This document shows, in pieces, positions 1 through 8,288 of a stretch of 64,000 nucleotides of DNA; within the stretch, counting starts at the first letter, position 1; each line of letters begins with the position of its first letter. The DNA is taken from positions 186,001 through 250,000 of the forward strand of contig JAJECO010000008.1 of NCBI GenBank assembly GCA_022822005.1, read 5' to 3'. The translations under genes and the position numbers were made by a program. This DNA comes from Candidatus Poribacteria bacterium (GTDB lineage Bacteria > Poribacteria > WGA-4E > PCPOR2b). The notes beneath the pieces are model-generated. The model was given only the letters and a program-made list of their open reading frames with translations, ran no database searches and had not been told where the DNA came from.

Positions 1-141
1 TAGTTCAAGTATGGTTTGATACACAGTTTTGTGATGCGCCCATAATCCGGCTTCACCGGTGCCGACAATCCCCTCGTCGGTGTAGACCCGAACCAGAAGG
101 AACCCATCAACCAGAAACGGTGTTACTCTCTCAATTTTCAT
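1..141 (-). CDS. Enolase-superfamily (mandelate racemase/muconate lactonizing) enzyme, N-terminal part only
   Basis: The gene starts at an ATG whose complement is at 139-141 and runs off the left edge, so only 47 residues are visible. They begin MKIERVTPFLVDGFLLVRVY, followed by a TDEGIVGTGEAG segment, which is the typical capping-domain start of mandelate racemase/muconate lactonizing enzymes (strand, turn, then G-x-G-E). A purine-rich AGAAAGG sits a few bases upstream. The HpaI-type aldolase gene lies just upstream on the same strand. Sugar-acid dehydratases of this superfamily often pair with such aldolases, since the dehydratase makes the 2-keto-3-deoxy acid that the aldolase splits. The catalytic barrel is outside the window, so substrate and activity cannot be judged. 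Confidence 0.8.
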   Translation of the reverse strand, partial: MKIERVTPFLVDGFLLVRVYTDEGIVGTGEAGLWAHHKTVYQTILEL

Positions 142-173
142 TTCACAACCTTTCTCTCACTCTGTCTTGGCTC

Positions 174-226
174 ATGTTAAGCAATCGTGCAACAGAAACC
201 GAGTTTTCAAGAAAAAACTCCGTTTC
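174..226. repeat. 53-nt hairpin repeat, copy 1
   Basis: This intergenic sequence matches 23461-23513 at 50 of 53 positions by eye. It contains an inverted repeat, GAAACCGAGTTTT against AAAACTCGGTTTC, which is perfect in the other copy and has one mismatch here. It lies between the aldolase and the enolase-superfamily gene, so it would form a hairpin in their shared transcript. Confidence 0.75.
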
Positions 227-247
227 TCTAACGACTCTCCTCCCAGT

Positions 248-1057
248 TTAGCTTTTCGACGCTTCGACGATTTCATTGGTGGCAGTTCTGGCATCGCTAT
301 AACCGTTAATAAGGGCAGTTACATCGTGGCAGCAGTTTAGCCAGCGAGTCCCTTTTTCGACTACGGTACGCATCGGCTCGCCCGGATCGACCGCCGTGCC
401 CATTGCCTTCCCGTGTGCGCGACATGCCTCACCCACTTTGTCGAAAGCCTCAAGAACAATCTCCTGAGTAACTGGGTGTCCGGGTTCGCGTTCCACGCCG
501 TAGCTGTGTGCGAGATCGCCGGGTCCTACAAACAACAGATCAATTCCCTCAACTGCGGCGATGGCTTCAACATCGTCCACGCCTTCCTTGTCTTCAATCA
601 TCACGCCGAGTAGTGTGTTTTCGTTGGCTTGGTCCAAGAACTGGTTGCGTTCAAGCGTACCGAATTGGGAATCCCTGCCGCCGCCCATGCCGCGCAGGCC
701 GAGGGGGCGGAACTTTGCCATGCGGACCAACTGACGCGCCTCATCTGCACTTCTGCAATGGGGCCAAACCAAACCACCGGCACCTACTTCCAACGTTTTC
801 ATGACCTGATTGTAGGGACCGTGAGGGATACGAACGATGACATCGAGATCGACCGTTCGTGCAGCCAAAATCATATTGGAGAGTCCATCTAAATTGAGAT
901 GGCTATGCTCCATATCTATCCATACGCAGCTGTATCCCGCCAGCGCAAGCACCTCTACGACGATTGGGTGGGAAACCCGATTAATCTCTGGAACGGCAAT
1001 AGTTTCACCCCTGAGAAGCGCAGCTTTTGTATGGTTAACCTTGTATTGATTTGTCAT
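248..1057 (-). CDS. HpcH/HpaI-family class II aldolase (2-keto-3-deoxy sugar acid aldolase type)
   Basis: The 269-residue protein matches the HpaI/YfaU/GarL family of metal-dependent aldolases that cleave 2-keto-3-deoxy sugar acids to pyruvate and an aldehyde. Visible features are the early VWIDMEHSHLN segment (metal/acid region), the GAGGLVWPHCRSADEAR stretch, the RPLGLRG motif with its conserved arginine, and LLFVGPGDLAHSYG near residues 175-190. Length is normal for the family. The ATG is preceded by AGGATAGGG. Downstream on the same strand is an enolase-superfamily dehydratase start, and upstream a luciferase-like monooxygenase, so a sugar-acid breakdown cluster is likely. The exact substrate cannot be told from sequence. 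Confidence 0.88.
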   Translation of the reverse strand: MTNQYKVNHTKAALLRGETIAVPEINRVSHPIVVEVLALAGYSCVWIDMEHSHLNLDGLSNMILAARTVDLDVIVRIPHGPYNQVMKTLEVGAGGLVWPHCRSADEARQLVRMAKFRPLGLRGMGGGRDSQFGTLERNQFLDQANENTLLGVMIEDKEGVDDVEAIAAVEGIDLLFVGPGDLAHSYGVEREPGHPVTQEIVLEAFDKVGEACRAHGKAMGTAVDPGEPMRTVVEKGTRWLNCCHDVTALINGYSDARTATNEIVEASKS

Positions 1058-1166
1058 CTGAATTCCCTATCCTTAACGGTTGCGCTATCACCAGTATTAG
1101 CATAACGCAAGTTCATAAACGACCCGTAGATCGAGCTCGATTTCTGGTGCCTCCCCCAATCAACGC

Positions 1167-1239
1167 ACATGTCGCCCCGCTGGGGCTTGAGGGAATTGGT
1201 TTGCCGACGTTCTATAAACATGCCGCCCCGCTGGGGCTT
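1167..1239. repeat. Two direct copies of a GCCCCGCTGGGGC palindromic repeat
   Basis: Two 22-nt units at 1167-1188 and 1218-1239 differ at one base. Each carries the hairpin GCCCC-GCT-GGGGC preceded by ACATG and followed by TT. The spacing between unit starts is 51 nt. They sit between the luciferase-like and HpaI genes, both transcribed leftwards. This is a REP-like palindromic repeat. Two units without similar spacers do not make a CRISPR array. Confidence 0.7.
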
Positions 1240-1340
1240 TGGATTCTGGTGACCTGTTCCTGCTATGTGCATAGCGTTCCGGCTCCATGAGATTGGAGCT
1301 CAAGACTGGAACAAGATTCTGTGCTGAGTGCGATTTTGGT

Positions 1341-2507
1341 TTAGGAGGTAGCAACTGCGTCTGGAAACTGCGGTAGCACCTCGTTGCCGAACCGTTCAAT
1401 ATCTCGCCGGATTGCGCTCGGGGGGATTGCCAACGCGCCAGCACCTATTGTCACACGCTCTAACCCGGGCAACCTCCCTTGGATCGCCGAAATCTTTTCG
1501 AAGACATGGTCCGGTGGTCCGCATATCCATCCACCGCCCTCGACCAGATCGCAGACGGTAGGAAGCCCAGCCAGTGGTGCTTTTTCGGGATCGAAGGTCG
1601 CTCGAATCTGTTCTTCTGTGAGTGTAGGCATTCTTCCCAATGGCGCCAACACCTTGAGTTGTTCTTCAAACCAGACGGAGGCCTCCTGAATTGCCTGCTC
1701 CTCGGTCTCAGCGATATGCACTTGTAGCACGAGTGCCAGATCCTCACCAAGTTCTATGTCGCGCCCAGCGCGTGCGTGTGCTTCTTTCCAGCTCGTGGCA
1801 ATATCATCAACTCGTGGACCTCCGGGGACGACGCCCTTGATACCGTGTTTGACCATAAAATCGATACCTCGTGGGCTCGCACTGAAGATGGGCTGCCAAC
1901 ACTCCACGGGCAGATTAGAGGGACGAGGCACGAGCGTTATCTCCTCCAACTCCTGCCCTCTGTTGAGAACCCTTGCGGGCAGGTCGTAGTGCTCCCCGCG
2001 ATGGGCGAAAGACTGTTCATTCCATGCCTTGAAGATAATCTCGACCTGCTCCTCAAACAGTTCCCGATTTGCCGCATCATCTTCGAGCGGAGATCCCAAC
2101 GTCTCTACCTCCCGTGGGATATAACCCCGACCGATTCCGAACCTGACACGCCCCTTTGTCAGGATGTCCGCCACGGCGAAATCCTCAGCCAACCGGAGCG
2201 GGTGCCACGCGGGAATGGTGTTAAAAAAGCCACCGAACTTAAGTCGTTCGGTTTTCTGTGCAAGATAGAGACTAAGCATCGGTATGTTCGGAATACCGCC
2301 GTACCCTTCGCGCTGAAAATGGTGTTCGGCAAGCCATAGCGTGTCAAAATTCAGCTTGTCCATTAACTGAGCGAGTGATAGCGCTTCGTCAAACACAGAG
2401 GCAAGGTGCTCGTCCGACTCTATCCTATCATCGACACGGCGGCCTTGGAAACCCATGTTATCCATTTCCACGTGACCGCCGTAAAAATAGTCAAATTTGG
2501 TTATCAT
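1341..2507 (-). CDS. LLM-class flavin-dependent oxidoreductase (luciferase-like monooxygenase)
   Basis: The 388-residue protein is a bacterial-luciferase-like TIM barrel that would use reduced FMN or F420. Typical motifs are NFDTLWLAEHHFQREGYGG (residues about 53-71), then the LRLAEDFAVADILTKGRVRFGIGRGY block near 104-129, where the LAED and GRGY signatures define the family. The C-terminal half carries PPDHVFEKI, where many members have G-x-P-x-x-V. The ATG is preceded by GGAG at good distance. Such proteins are a multicopy family whose individual substrates are mostly unknown. The neighbours downstream suggest sugar-acid or organic-acid metabolism, but no direct link can be shown. Confidence 0.88.
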   Translation of the reverse strand: MITKFDYFYGGHVEMDNMGFQGRRVDDRIESDEHLASVFDEALSLAQLMDKLNFDTLWLAEHHFQREGYGGIPNIPMLSLYLAQKTERLKFGGFFNTIPAWHPLRLAEDFAVADILTKGRVRFGIGRGYIPREVETLGSPLEDDAANRELFEEQVEIIFKAWNEQSFAHRGEHYDLPARVLNRGQELEEITLVPRPSNLPVECWQPIFSASPRGIDFMVKHGIKGVVPGGPRVDDIATSWKEAHARAGRDIELGEDLALVLQVHIAETEEQAIQEASVWFEEQLKVLAPLGRMPTLTEEQIRATFDPEKAPLAGLPTVCDLVEGGGWICGPPDHVFEKISAIQGRLPGLERVTIGAGALAIPPSAIRRDIERFGNEVLPQFPDAVATS

Positions 2508-3107
2508 CTATTTCTCCAACCTTATCTTTTCACGTTCAAACCGCCGCGTGGCTGCCACAAGTTCCTGCACCTTTGGGCCTAGCGGGTGTTTTTTTATAAT
2601 TATTAAACCCGATTGTTCGATTTTGGTCTATTAATGAGCCATTTTACGCATTCCGTATCCTCACGTCAACAAGAATCGCCACTGCCCATTTCACGGGTTG
2701 GAAGCGGCAGCATAAGTATTGCAAACTGACAAGCACCGATGTATAATAGCCTTTTGCATAACGGACTCCCGGACAACAACAACGGGAAGCGAAACACGAT
2801 AATTTGGTAAAAGTTAAAAACCGTTTTTTTATGCTAAATTATCTTATTTTTTGATGAAGTTTTTTGCATCGTTGGAGTTATATTATGGTGGATTTTAGGA
2901 GGACTTAGACAATCCCACGGCACAGTCAACCTTGGTCTCGATCTATCAGGGTACTTTGGGAACTCTGCGAATGTCTACTTATTTCCCTAATTCACCATAT
3001 AATCACTATCAACGTAGTCCTGAAACATGGGCACCGATAATAGTTTTTTCCAGATTTCTTACACGCAATCCAGATTAACTGATTAACCAGAAAGGAGTAC
3101 ATGAAAG
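2508..3107. other. Long intergenic region with one MITE-like repeat
   Basis: These 600 bases between the leftward luciferase-like gene and the rightward sigma-factor region hold no convincing gene. The only structured part I see is the repeat at 2885-2998. The rest is AT-rich and must contain the divergent promoters of both flanking genes, but I find no match good enough to mark. Confidence 0.6.
2885..2998. repeat. MITE-like element, ATGGTGGATTTTAG family, copy 1
   Basis: A 114-bp element whose left end reads ATGGTGGATTTTAGGAGGAC and whose right end, read on the other strand, reads ATGGTGAATTAGGAAATAAG. These ends form imperfect terminal inverted repeats that continue into TAGACA. Related copies are at 4361-4459 and 8289-8411. 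There is no open reading frame inside. Confidence 0.6.
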
Positions 3108-3476
3108 ATGTTTAGGCATACAGCACCAACACGCACAAGCGCGTTGACGACACTGACGGAGAGTGCGACCGGAACAGGATCGGCAGATTCTATCACATCC
3201 TCCGCGCGAAACATCCCGCGCATTCGTACAGGAAACGAGTCTGAGGAACAGAATGAGATTCCACATAATCCTTCCGGTAGCAGGGTTATCCCTGATCTAT
3301 TAAAGGCATTTAGTATGGCCCAACTCTCAGTCGCTCAGAGAAACACAGATATGGGGTTTAGGAAAGCACCCCTAGCGTTTTTATCGCCAAAGGAGGCGAC
3401 AAGTGACAGGTATTTCAGCATCCGATTTTGGACCAGAGAACGATTACGAGAAAGGCGAAGAAAAGATTCCGGCTGA
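3108..3476 (+). CDS. Possible 122-codon leader ORF overlapping the ECF sigma gene
   Basis: AAAGGAG at 3091-3097 precedes two overlapping starts. ATG at 3101 opens a four-codon ORF (M-K-D-V-stop), and ATG at 3108 opens 122 codons in another frame. The longer ORF ends 74 nt inside the sigma gene. Its product is rich in Ser, Thr and Arg, shows no domain or membrane segment and resembles nothing I know. It could be a leader that couples translation to the sigma gene, or chance. The good ribosome-binding site is the only support. Confidence 0.25.
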   Translation: MFRHTAPTRTSALTTLTESATGTGSADSITSSARNIPRIRTGNESEEQNEIPHNPSGSRVIPDLLKAFSMAQLSVAQRNTDMGFRKAPLAFLSPKEATSDRYFSIRFWTRERLRERRRKDSG

Positions 3477-4176
3477 ATTGGCAGGTGGCTCCGAAGCAGA
3501 GGGTTCTGATTGTATTCGCTCAATCAGATCAGACGCTTCGTTGAGTTCGACCTGCCCTGCAACGCGGAGAAATCCGAAGGAGACGAGCGTGAGACGATCC
3601 GATGAAGATCTAATGTTTTCTGTCAAAGAAGGAAATAGCACAGCATTTGAAACCATAACCAAACGTCATTACACAAACACATTGAACTTTATTTATCGTT
3701 TCGTGAACAATCGCATGCTCGCGGAGGATTTATGTCAAGAGACGTTTTTACGTCTCTGGCGCAGCGCCCCCACTTATCAACCGCTTGCGAAATTTACTAC
3801 TTTCCTTTATCACATTGCAAAGAACGTCTGTTTGAAACAGATTGCTAAAGCTCAACGCACCCCTTACACCTGCTCGCTGGAGGCACCCGTTCCTAATGAT
3901 AGCGGCGGCGATTACAGCCTTGCGGAAGAGATTGCAGACACGCGATATTTACCGGAGGAAGCAACCATTGCCAGGGAGGCGGATGCAGCCATCCGATCGG
4001 CTATTGGTGACCTATCCGATGAGCATCGGTTAGTCTTTGTTTTAACAGAGTTACAAGGGTTATCTTATCAAGAAGTTGCCGAGATCGCTCGATGCCCTGT
4101 TGGCACAGTGGCTTCCCGGAAAAACGCAGCAGTTCGGCAGCTCCAGAGGCGGTTGCATAGCCGCTTGGATTACTAA
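3403..4176 (+). CDS. ECF-type RNA polymerase sigma factor
   Basis: The 257-residue protein has sigma region 2 at about residues 70-140 (YRFVNNRMLAEDLCQETFLRL, the core-binding and -10 motif) and region 4 at about 195-250 (LSDEHRLVFVLTELQGLSYQ, then EVAEIARCPVGTVASRKNAA, the helix-turn-helix). Start is GTG at 3403, chosen because AGGAGG lies at 3391-3396. The first 65 residues before region 2 are a hydrophilic tail that most ECF factors lack. No anti-sigma gene follows; the next thing is a terminator. The protein would redirect RNA polymerase to a small regulon, but neither signal nor targets can be read here. Confidence 0.9.
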   Translation: MTGISASDFGPENDYEKGEEKIPAELAGGSEAEGSDCIRSIRSDASLSSTCPATRRNPKETSVRRSDEDLMFSVKEGNSTAFETITKRHYTNTLNFIYRFVNNRMLAEDLCQETFLRLWRSAPTYQPLAKFTTFLYHIAKNVCLKQIAKAQRTPYTCSLEAPVPNDSGGDYSLAEEIADTRYLPEEATIAREADAAIRSAIGDLSDEHRLVFVLTELQGLSYQEVAEIARCPVGTVASRKNAAVRQLQRRLHSRLDY

Positions 4177-4268
4177 CGAGAAACAGCCAAAATCGCTCAG
4201 AATGTATAACCGTGCCACAACCCTGATAACAGATCAGGGGAGGTCATGTTCATAGCGAGATTGGCTTC

Positions 4269-4318
4269 AGCCCCTATGTCAATTCGGTTTGGATTGGTAT
4301 AGGGGCTTTTTATTTTTT
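4269..4318 (+). terminator. Rho-independent terminator after the sigma factor gene
   Basis: AGCCCCTAT at 4269-4277 pairs with ATAGGGGCT at 4299-4307, followed by a T-rich run to 4318. The loop is 21 nt. It lies about 90 bases after the sigma factor stop. Confidence 0.75.
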
Positions 4319-4360
4319 ACAAAGTAGAAGTGGTGAAATTTTCAGTGCAGTTTTCCTTAT

Positions 4361-4459
4361 ATGGTAGATTTTAGAACTGCTTATAGACTCCCACCCACAG
4401 CCAACCCCCTAAATCCCCCTTGTCAGGGGGACTTCGCAACCCCCATCTCTCTTCACCAT
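4361..4459. repeat. MITE-like element, ATGGTGGATTTTAG family, copy 2
   Basis: Left end ATGGTAGATTTTAGAACTGC resembles the left end of the copy at 2885, including the following TAGAC and CCCAC. The right end is the shared TTCACCAT. Inside, 4402-4432 is a GC-rich 31-nt block with a CCCCCTTGTCAGGGGG hairpin, also found inverted at 8234-8264 with one difference. The element sits just upstream of the CotH gene promoter. Confidence 0.6.
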
Positions 4460-4483
4460 AAGTCATTTTTTTCCGAACAAACG

Positions 4484-4523
4484 CTATTGCTGTTTGCCTA
4501 ATAGCAGCAATAGTGAATATAAT
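4484..4523 (+). promoter_or_regulatory. Promoter of the CotH gene with a possible operator
   Basis: TTGCCT at 4494-4499 and TATAAT at 4518-4523 are 18 bp apart. A perfect 9-bp inverted repeat (CTATTGCTG at 4484-4492, CAGCAATAG at 4505-4513) overlaps the -35 box and spacer. It could be a regulator site or a hairpin. Confidence 0.5.
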
Positions 4524-4561
4524 GGAAACTCAAACTGAAAACGACCCGCAAGGAGAAACCT

Positions 4562-7012
4562 ATGAAATTCAGATATATCATCGCCCTCCCCTTCGTAGCA
4601 CTGCTTGCCCTTTTCACCTTAATTCCCGTAAACAGTTCAGCACAAGACCCACTTTCAGATGAAGATAAGCGATTTGACCTTAACAACAACGGTCAGCTAA
4701 GCCAAGATGAAACAGATATTATGATTGAGATCATCTCGCTTGAAGCCTTCACGGGGGTGCAGTTCACTGCCCAAGAGATCCGAGAGCGGCAAGGTGAAAG
4801 CGAGTCCCGCCGCCGCGGTGGCAGAAGGCGCGGACCGCGCCCGGCTGAAAAGATCCTCAATCGCTTTGACACAGACGGAGATGGCAAATTAGACTACACG
4901 GAGCGAGAAGCCGCTCGCAAATACATTCAAGAGAGCCGAGGTGAGACGGGTCCGTCGCGTTTATCTGGAGACATGGCACCCAATACAACGCGCGACGATG
5001 ATTTGAAAGCAAGTCGCGCTGCCCAACCTAAAGGCAACCCCGATCTCTACGACGCAAAGACACTCCGTACACTCTATCTCCGATTCCACGATGCGGACTG
5101 GTACGAACAGCTTGGCACCTTCTATCGAACCGATGTCGATGTGCCGGCGGATCTAATCGTTGATGGCAAAGTATATCAGTCTGTCGGTATCCGATTCCGC
5201 GGCAGTTCCTCCTATTTCACGGTTCAGAACGAAAAAAAGTCGTTTAATATCGCTGTTGACCACGGTGATGACGGACAACGGCTCTACGGTTACAAAACCC
5301 TGAACCTACTAAACGGTCATTCCGATCCCTCATTCCTCCGCGAAATCCTCTATTCGAGAGTTGCGACCAACTACATCCCCGCCCCAAAGGCGAACCTCGT
5401 TAAATTAGTCATCAACGGGGAAAGCTGGGGGATTTATGTCAACAGCCAACAGTTCAACAAGGATTTTCTGGACGAATGGTTTGGAACGAGGGCAGGGGTT
5501 CGTTGGAAGGTGCCGCCCGGACGGAGCAGCGGGTTGGTTTATAATGGAGATCAGCCCTCCGCATATCAACAAGCCTACCAACTCAAAACGAGAGCGGATG
5601 AGGCACCAAACGCATGGCAGGATCTGATAAAGTTGTGCGAAGTACTTGAGGTAACGCCCGACGACCAACTCGAATCAGAACTTTCCGCTATTCTTAATAT
5701 TGACCGTGCGCTTTGGTTCCTTGCACTGGACAATGTGTTCATAGACAATGATGGCTACTTCAGCCGCGCCAGCGATTACGCTTTTTATCAGGATCCGAGC
5801 GGGCGTTTCCACCTGCTGCCGCACGACAGCAACGAGACATTCCGATTTGCCGGTGGCGGCGGTCCAAACTCTTGGCAGACGGACGGGCAGATGCTATCCC
5901 CTGTTGCCTCAGAAAATGATTCGATGCGCCCCGTCGTCAGGCGTCTATTTGCCATTCCGCATCTACGCGCCCGGTATCTCGCTCATGTTCGCACTATTGC
6001 GGACGAATGGCTCGATTGGGATCGGCTTCAGCCAATTATTGCAGAATATCAATCACTCGTCGATGCGGAAGTGAAGGCGGACGATAAGAAACTTTACGCT
6101 TATGAGGCATTCGCCACAAGCCACACCAAGGACCAGAGCGGTGGGGGCGGCGGCTCCGGTGGTGGAGGCGGGAGAGTGACGCCGAGTTTCAAGCGTTTCG
6201 TCGAGGAACGAGCGGAATATCTGCTCAATCACCCCGAAATTAACCAGCCGGCGCCCACTATCGAATCCGTCTCCAAGCCCGAAAAGCCGATGGCAAACCA
6301 ACCTGTACAGATCGCAGTCGAGATTGGTGGAGATGTTGACGTTGATGCGGTTATCCTGTATTACGCGGACGGGCGATTGGCATCTTTCCAGAGCGTACCG
6401 ATGTCAAAAAAAGAGGCAGCCTACGTGGGCGAAATCCCCGCTTACCCCGCCGGTAAGAAGATTCGTTACTACGTCGAAGCTCGCGCTGCTGAACCGAACG
6501 GCACGGCGGCGTTTTTCCCAGCCCAAACCGAATTTGCGCCGTTGACCTATCGCGTCGATACATCTATCGCCGATAGCTCACCTGTGGTGATCAATGAACT
6601 GATGGCGAGCAATACGAAGAGTCTTGCTGACCCGCAGGGTGACAATGATGATTGGATTGAGCTGCACAACGTGAGTAACCGTACAGTGGATCTGTCAGGG
6701 ATGTATCTCAGCGATAACCAGAACAATCCGCGGAAGTGGCAGTTCCCCGAAGACACCCAGATTGGTCCCGGCGATTATCTGATTGTCTGGGCGGACGAAG
6801 ATGGTAACGCCGAAACGGGACTCCATGCCAACTTCAAACTCTCTAAGAATGGGGAGATGGTTATGCTCGTTGATACGGATCAGCGAGGCAATCAGGTCCT
6901 TGACGCGATTAAATTTCGGGGACAGGGGGAAGATGTCGCAGTCGGTCGGGTGCCCAATGGGATCGGCGATTTTAAACCGTTAGACGGGACACCGGGAATG
7001 CAAAACCAGTGA
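4562..7012 (+). CDS. Secreted CotH-kinase family protein with EF-hands and lamin-tail domain
   Basis: The 816-residue protein starts with a signal peptide (residues 1-28, hydrophobic ALPFVALLALFTLIPV then SSAQ). Two EF-hand-like calcium loops follow (DLNNNGQLSQDE near 40 and DTDGDGKLDYTE near 101). A CotH-type kinase domain spans about 170-520, with the RFRGSSSYF, KSFNIAVDH and PHDSNETFRF blocks. A Gly-rich linker lies near 525-535. After an Ig-like segment comes a C-terminal lamin-tail domain at about 673-785 (VVINELMASN ... DDWIELHN). CotH is an atypical protein kinase known from spore coats; secreted bacterial homologues with lamin-tail domains are common in environmental genomes, but their targets are unknown. 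AAGGAG lies 6 bases before the ATG. An LD-carboxypeptidase gene follows 38 bases later. Confidence 0.88.
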   Translation: MKFRYIIALPFVALLALFTLIPVNSSAQDPLSDEDKRFDLNNNGQLSQDETDIMIEIISLEAFTGVQFTAQEIRERQGESESRRRGGRRRGPRPAEKILNRFDTDGDGKLDYTEREAARKYIQESRGETGPSRLSGDMAPNTTRDDDLKASRAAQPKGNPDLYDAKTLRTLYLRFHDADWYEQLGTFYRTDVDVPADLIVDGKVYQSVGIRFRGSSSYFTVQNEKKSFNIAVDHGDDGQRLYGYKTLNLLNGHSDPSFLREILYSRVATNYIPAPKANLVKLVINGESWGIYVNSQQFNKDFLDEWFGTRAGVRWKVPPGRSSGLVYNGDQPSAYQQAYQLKTRADEAPNAWQDLIKLCEVLEVTPDDQLESELSAILNIDRALWFLALDNVFIDNDGYFSRASDYAFYQDPSGRFHLLPHDSNETFRFAGGGGPNSWQTDGQMLSPVASENDSMRPVVRRLFAIPHLRARYLAHVRTIADEWLDWDRLQPIIAEYQSLVDAEVKADDKKLYAYEAFATSHTKDQSGGGGGSGGGGGRVTPSFKRFVEERAEYLLNHPEINQPAPTIESVSKPEKPMANQPVQIAVEIGGDVDVDAVILYYADGRLASFQSVPMSKKEAAYVGEIPAYPAGKKIRYYVEARAAEPNGTAAFFPAQTEFAPLTYRVDTSIADSSPVVINELMASNTKSLADPQGDNDDWIELHNVSNRTVDLSGMYLSDNQNNPRKWQFPEDTQIGPGDYLIVWADEDGNAETGLHANFKLSKNGEMVMLVDTDQRGNQVLDAIKFRGQGEDVAVGRVPNGIGDFKPLDGTPGMQNQ

Positions 7013-7050
7013 GAAGTGAATGCGGCTGATACTCGATAAGGAACATCATA

Positions 7051-8181
7051 GTGGATAAGATCAACAGACGCGAAGCACTGAAGGGCACCGCTGGTGTACT
7101 CCTTGCGGGAGCTGGGATCTCTGCAAACCGCGCCCCGGAGGCGGAAGGTGCCGATGGTTCGACTTCACACGACACGATGCGCAAGCTAATCAAACCACCC
7201 AAACTGGCATCTCAAGACACTGTAGGCATTGTATCACCGGCATCGTCATTTTTCCCAGTTCATGAGTCCGCCTTGCAACGGGGTGTTGCATATTTAGAAA
7301 AGATAGGATTGCACGTCCAACTCGCACCGCACACGCTTGACCAACGGCAACACCTAAATCCGCCAACTCAGCACCGAGCCGAGGATTTAAATCAGATGTT
7401 CGCTGACCCAAAGATAAAAGCCATTTTCTGTCTATCCGGCGGTTCGGGCGTCAATGCGGTTCTACCCCTGCTGGACTGGGAACAGATTGAGAGATCCCCC
7501 AAAATTGTGATGGGTTATAGCGCAATAACTGCCCTATTGATTGGTCTGTACACAAAGATAGGTTTGGCTACATTTCATGGTCCTATGATTCTCAACGGTT
7601 TCAGCGAATATCCGCAGCCTTTCACTTATACACAGAAGTGCTTCGAACAGGTATTGTTCAAGACAGAACCGGTCCGCGCACTTAAACCGCCTACACAATG
7701 GACGGACGCCTATACGAGCGAGGAGCAACCACGCACAATGAAAACGAATCCGGGCTGGCGCTGGCTGAGAGATGGAAAAGCGACTGGACCATTAATCGGC
7801 GGGAATTTAAGCGTTATGTTGACGCTGGTAGGCACACCATATTGGGCTCCGCTGCGAGGCGCGATTTTGTGCTTCGAGGAGGTCAACTTCGGCAATGGAC
7901 TACTGCGCCAAGTTGATGAATCGCTTGCCCAGTGTCAACAGATGGGACTGTTCGATCAGATCGCAGGCTTAGTTATCGGTAAGGTTAATGAACTCTCCGA
8001 GGAAGAGGAGCAGCTCTTTGAATCGTTAATCCTTGAATACACAGCGGGTTCCCAATTTCCCATCTTGACAGGGATAGATTTTGGTCATACAGCCCCTCAA
8101 CTGACGCTTCCCATCGGTGTTCAAGCGTCCCTCAATTCACAACAGGACCGATTCAGTATAGATGAGGCGGCTGTATGGTAA
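7051..8181 (+). CDS. S66-family LD-carboxypeptidase with Tat-like signal
   Basis: The 376-residue protein matches the LdcA/MccF (MEROPS S66) serine peptidases, which trim muropeptides or related amide bonds. The catalytic triad is visible as Ser157 in VMGYSAITAL, Glu276 in ILCFEEVNF and His346 in DFGHTAPQ. The usual Asp after the nucleophile (GYSD) is Ala here. The N-terminus carries two arginines before a hydrophobic stretch (NRREALKGTAGVLLAGAGI), like a twin-arginine signal, so export to the periplasm is likely, although classical LdcA is cytoplasmic. Start is GTG with AAGGA 8 bases upstream. It probably shares the CotH transcript. Confidence 0.85.
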   Translation: MDKINRREALKGTAGVLLAGAGISANRAPEAEGADGSTSHDTMRKLIKPPKLASQDTVGIVSPASSFFPVHESALQRGVAYLEKIGLHVQLAPHTLDQRQHLNPPTQHRAEDLNQMFADPKIKAIFCLSGGSGVNAVLPLLDWEQIERSPKIVMGYSAITALLIGLYTKIGLATFHGPMILNGFSEYPQPFTYTQKCFEQVLFKTEPVRALKPPTQWTDAYTSEEQPRTMKTNPGWRWLRDGKATGPLIGGNLSVMLTLVGTPYWAPLRGAILCFEEVNFGNGLLRQVDESLAQCQQMGLFDQIAGLVIGKVNELSEEEEQLFESLILEYTAGSQFPILTGIDFGHTAPQLTLPIGVQASLNSQQDRFSIDEAAVW

Positions 8182-8233
8182 CGCCGAATCAGGACGTCAG
8201 CAAACTTCAAACCCTCTAGCGAAATCTCATGAA

Positions 8234-8264
8234 GTCCCCCTGATAAGGGGGATTTAGGGGGTTG
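8234..8264. repeat. 31-nt GC-rich hairpin repeat, inverted relative to 4402-4432
   Basis: The sequence is the reverse complement of 4402-4432 with a single difference. The core CCCCCTGATAAGGGGG is a hairpin. It lies just after the LD-carboxypeptidase stop and just before the MITE-like copy at 8289. Confidence 0.7.
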
Positions 8265-8288
8265 ATTGTACATCGAAAGTATATAAGT

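Noticed and set aside
1167-1239. Possible CRISPR array
   Set aside because: Only two palindromic units, no row of regular spacers and no cas genes in the window.
1776-2339. A 187-codon open frame opposite the luciferase-like gene
   Set aside because: The minus frame has full family motifs; this one has none.
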